From Chloroflexota bacterium (GTDB lineage: Bacteria > Chloroflexota > Ktedonobacteria > Ktedonobacterales > Ktedonobacteraceae), in the NCBI GenBank assembly GCA_902812455.1, contig CADDZH010000126.1, positions 1 through 14,083 on the forward strand: a DNA stretch of 14,083 nt, written 5' to 3'. A program made the translations under genes and the position numbers. Below the pieces are notes generated by a model. That model ran no database searches. It saw only the letters and a program-made list of their open reading frames with translations, and was not told where the DNA came from. Below, one piece after another: positions 13,231 through 14,083 of the stretch (the stretch's first letter is position 1; each line of letters begins with the position of its first letter).

Positions 13231-14040
13231 CTACACCTTCCTGTACTCGGTTTTCACAGTGTAGGTACCATCGGGGAGTTGCTCGATGAGATAATCGCTG
13301 AAGAGGACGGGGTCAACCAGGCGCAAGCAGAGGAAAACGCGCAGCGCAAGCTCGCGTATCTCGACCTCGGCATGAGCATCTGCACGCATCTCGATCACAT
13401 GGCGCCACGCGCGAGCATTAGCGGTAACAACGATGGGAGCTTCTGTCTCGTTGGGCAGTACAGAGCGGGCGCTTTGCTGCACCTTCTTGCGCAAATCGGT
13501 GCGCGCTTCTGCGCTGAGGATGCTTACTCCGGCTTGCTGTAATGCCAGTAAGCGATCGGTGAGCGCGGCGTATTCGCTCGCGGCGCGCTCGATACGAGCC
13601 AGAAATTGGGCATGAAGGTCTTCATCTTGCTGGTACTCGGGGCGCTCGACGAAACGGAGCATTTTTCCAGTCACAAACCGTTGACTCAATTGGGAAAAAC
13701 CGAATCCAGCTCTGTGGCGCACAAGCTCGTGTGTCAGGCTGCGCGAGACACCGTACAGTAAGAAGCTGAAGTTCGCGTGCTCAAGTACCGAACCGTGCCC
13801 CGAAGACTTCAGGTTGTTGAAGTAGCGTTCAGCCTTCTCATTGAATGTGCGCCTGGGGCCAAAGCTCATGTAGCAGACTTGCCCGGCAACCTTGCAGAGC
13901 TGGGCGCCATCAGGCAGTTGTACCGGATCATCCAGGTACTCAGAAAAGTGTAGTGTGGGATCGAAGCCTTCCAGGAAACCGGCCAGCCCTGCGATGTGAA
14001 CATGCGGGCGCGACAGCGTGACTACTCCAGGCCTGATCAA
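13231..14040 (-). CDS. thyX: FAD-dependent thymidylate synthase ThyX
   Basis: ThyX makes dTMP from dUMP using methylene-tetrahydrofolate and FAD/NADPH, and replaces ThyA in many bacteria. The 269-residue product has GHGSVLEHANFSF (81-93), the FAD/folate-binding segment, and the ThyX motif at 108-121. The later conserved block is ARSVLPNETEAPIVVTANAR, followed by HVIEMRADAHAEVEIRELA. The signature is usually RHR-X7-S. Here it reads RHRAGFGFSQLSQR, which is RHR-X8-S with the key Ser at 119, so the loop is one residue longer. I recall RHRAGF-type versions from other bacteria, so it is probably functional. The start is TTG at 14038-14040, with AGGTGG about 10 bp upstream. No in-frame stop lies between it and the window edge, so an earlier start outside the window is possible. 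Confidence 0.93.
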   Translation of the reverse strand: MIRPGVVTLSRPHVHIAGLAGFLEGFDPTLHFSEYLDDPVQLPDGAQLCKVAGQVCYMSFGPRRTFNEKAERYFNNLKSSGHGSVLEHANFSFLLYGVSRSLTHELVRHRAGFGFSQLSQRFVTGKMLRFVERPEYQQDEDLHAQFLARIERAASEYAALTDRLLALQQAGVSILSAEARTDLRKKVQQSARSVLPNETEAPIVVTANARAWRHVIEMRADAHAEVEIRELALRVFLCLRLVDPVLFSDYLIEQLPDGTYTVKTEYRKV

Positions 14041-14083
14041 GTAGGCGACGCCACCTGGAGAGTAATGAACTGGAGAATGAATT

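Overview
The window looks like an accessory-rich stretch of a free-living bacterial chromosome with moderately high GC. My best guess is Chloroflexota, probably Ktedonobacter-like. This rests on the mix of genes (an Nramp-like transporter with a DPSG core, a VOC-DinB fusion, ThyX, many palindromic repeats and a TnpB element) and on recall, not on a database search.

Layout. At 71-1444 (-) is an Nramp-fold metal transporter. Then come a repeat-bearing gap, a large smc gene (1701-5540, +) and a convergent 69-residue unknown gene (5534-5743, -). A divergent promoter region leads into a glyoxalase-fold/DinB fusion (5916-6791, +). It converges on a two-gene operon read leftward: a class V PLP enzyme (7742-8911) followed by an APH-type kinase (6788-7732). 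Next are a repeat-dense gap, a transglutaminase-like protein (9260-10147, -), a second repeat-dense gap, and a small PLDc_N-type membrane protein (10682-10957, -). Immediately upstream of that protein lies a solitary TnpB element (tnpB 10974-12179, -) with an overlapping 62-residue ribbon-helix-helix-like gene. A GNAT acetyltransferase (12687-13223, +) and a convergent thyX (13231-14040, -) end the window.

The most interesting signal runs across genes. A family of small imperfect hairpins occurs about nine times. Each has an RCAAG loop and a stem whose bases covary between copies, and the complete copies end in CTAC, which is GTAG on the other strand. This is the architecture of REP sequences mobilised by RAYT transposases. 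Seven copies are intergenic. Two lie in tandem and in frame inside smc, where they encode a 13-residue peptide twice at the joint-proximal end of the C-terminal coiled coil. Two of the intergenic copies are each framed by inverted repeats that delimit segments of about 100 bp, like small non-autonomous mobile elements.

A second point of interest is the TnpB element. Its RuvC-II glutamate is replaced by Gly, and a candidate alternative Glu sits next to the zinc finger. It is preceded by a small RHH-like gene, overlapping it by 29 bp, that has a near-consensus promoter predicted to start transcription on its own ATG.
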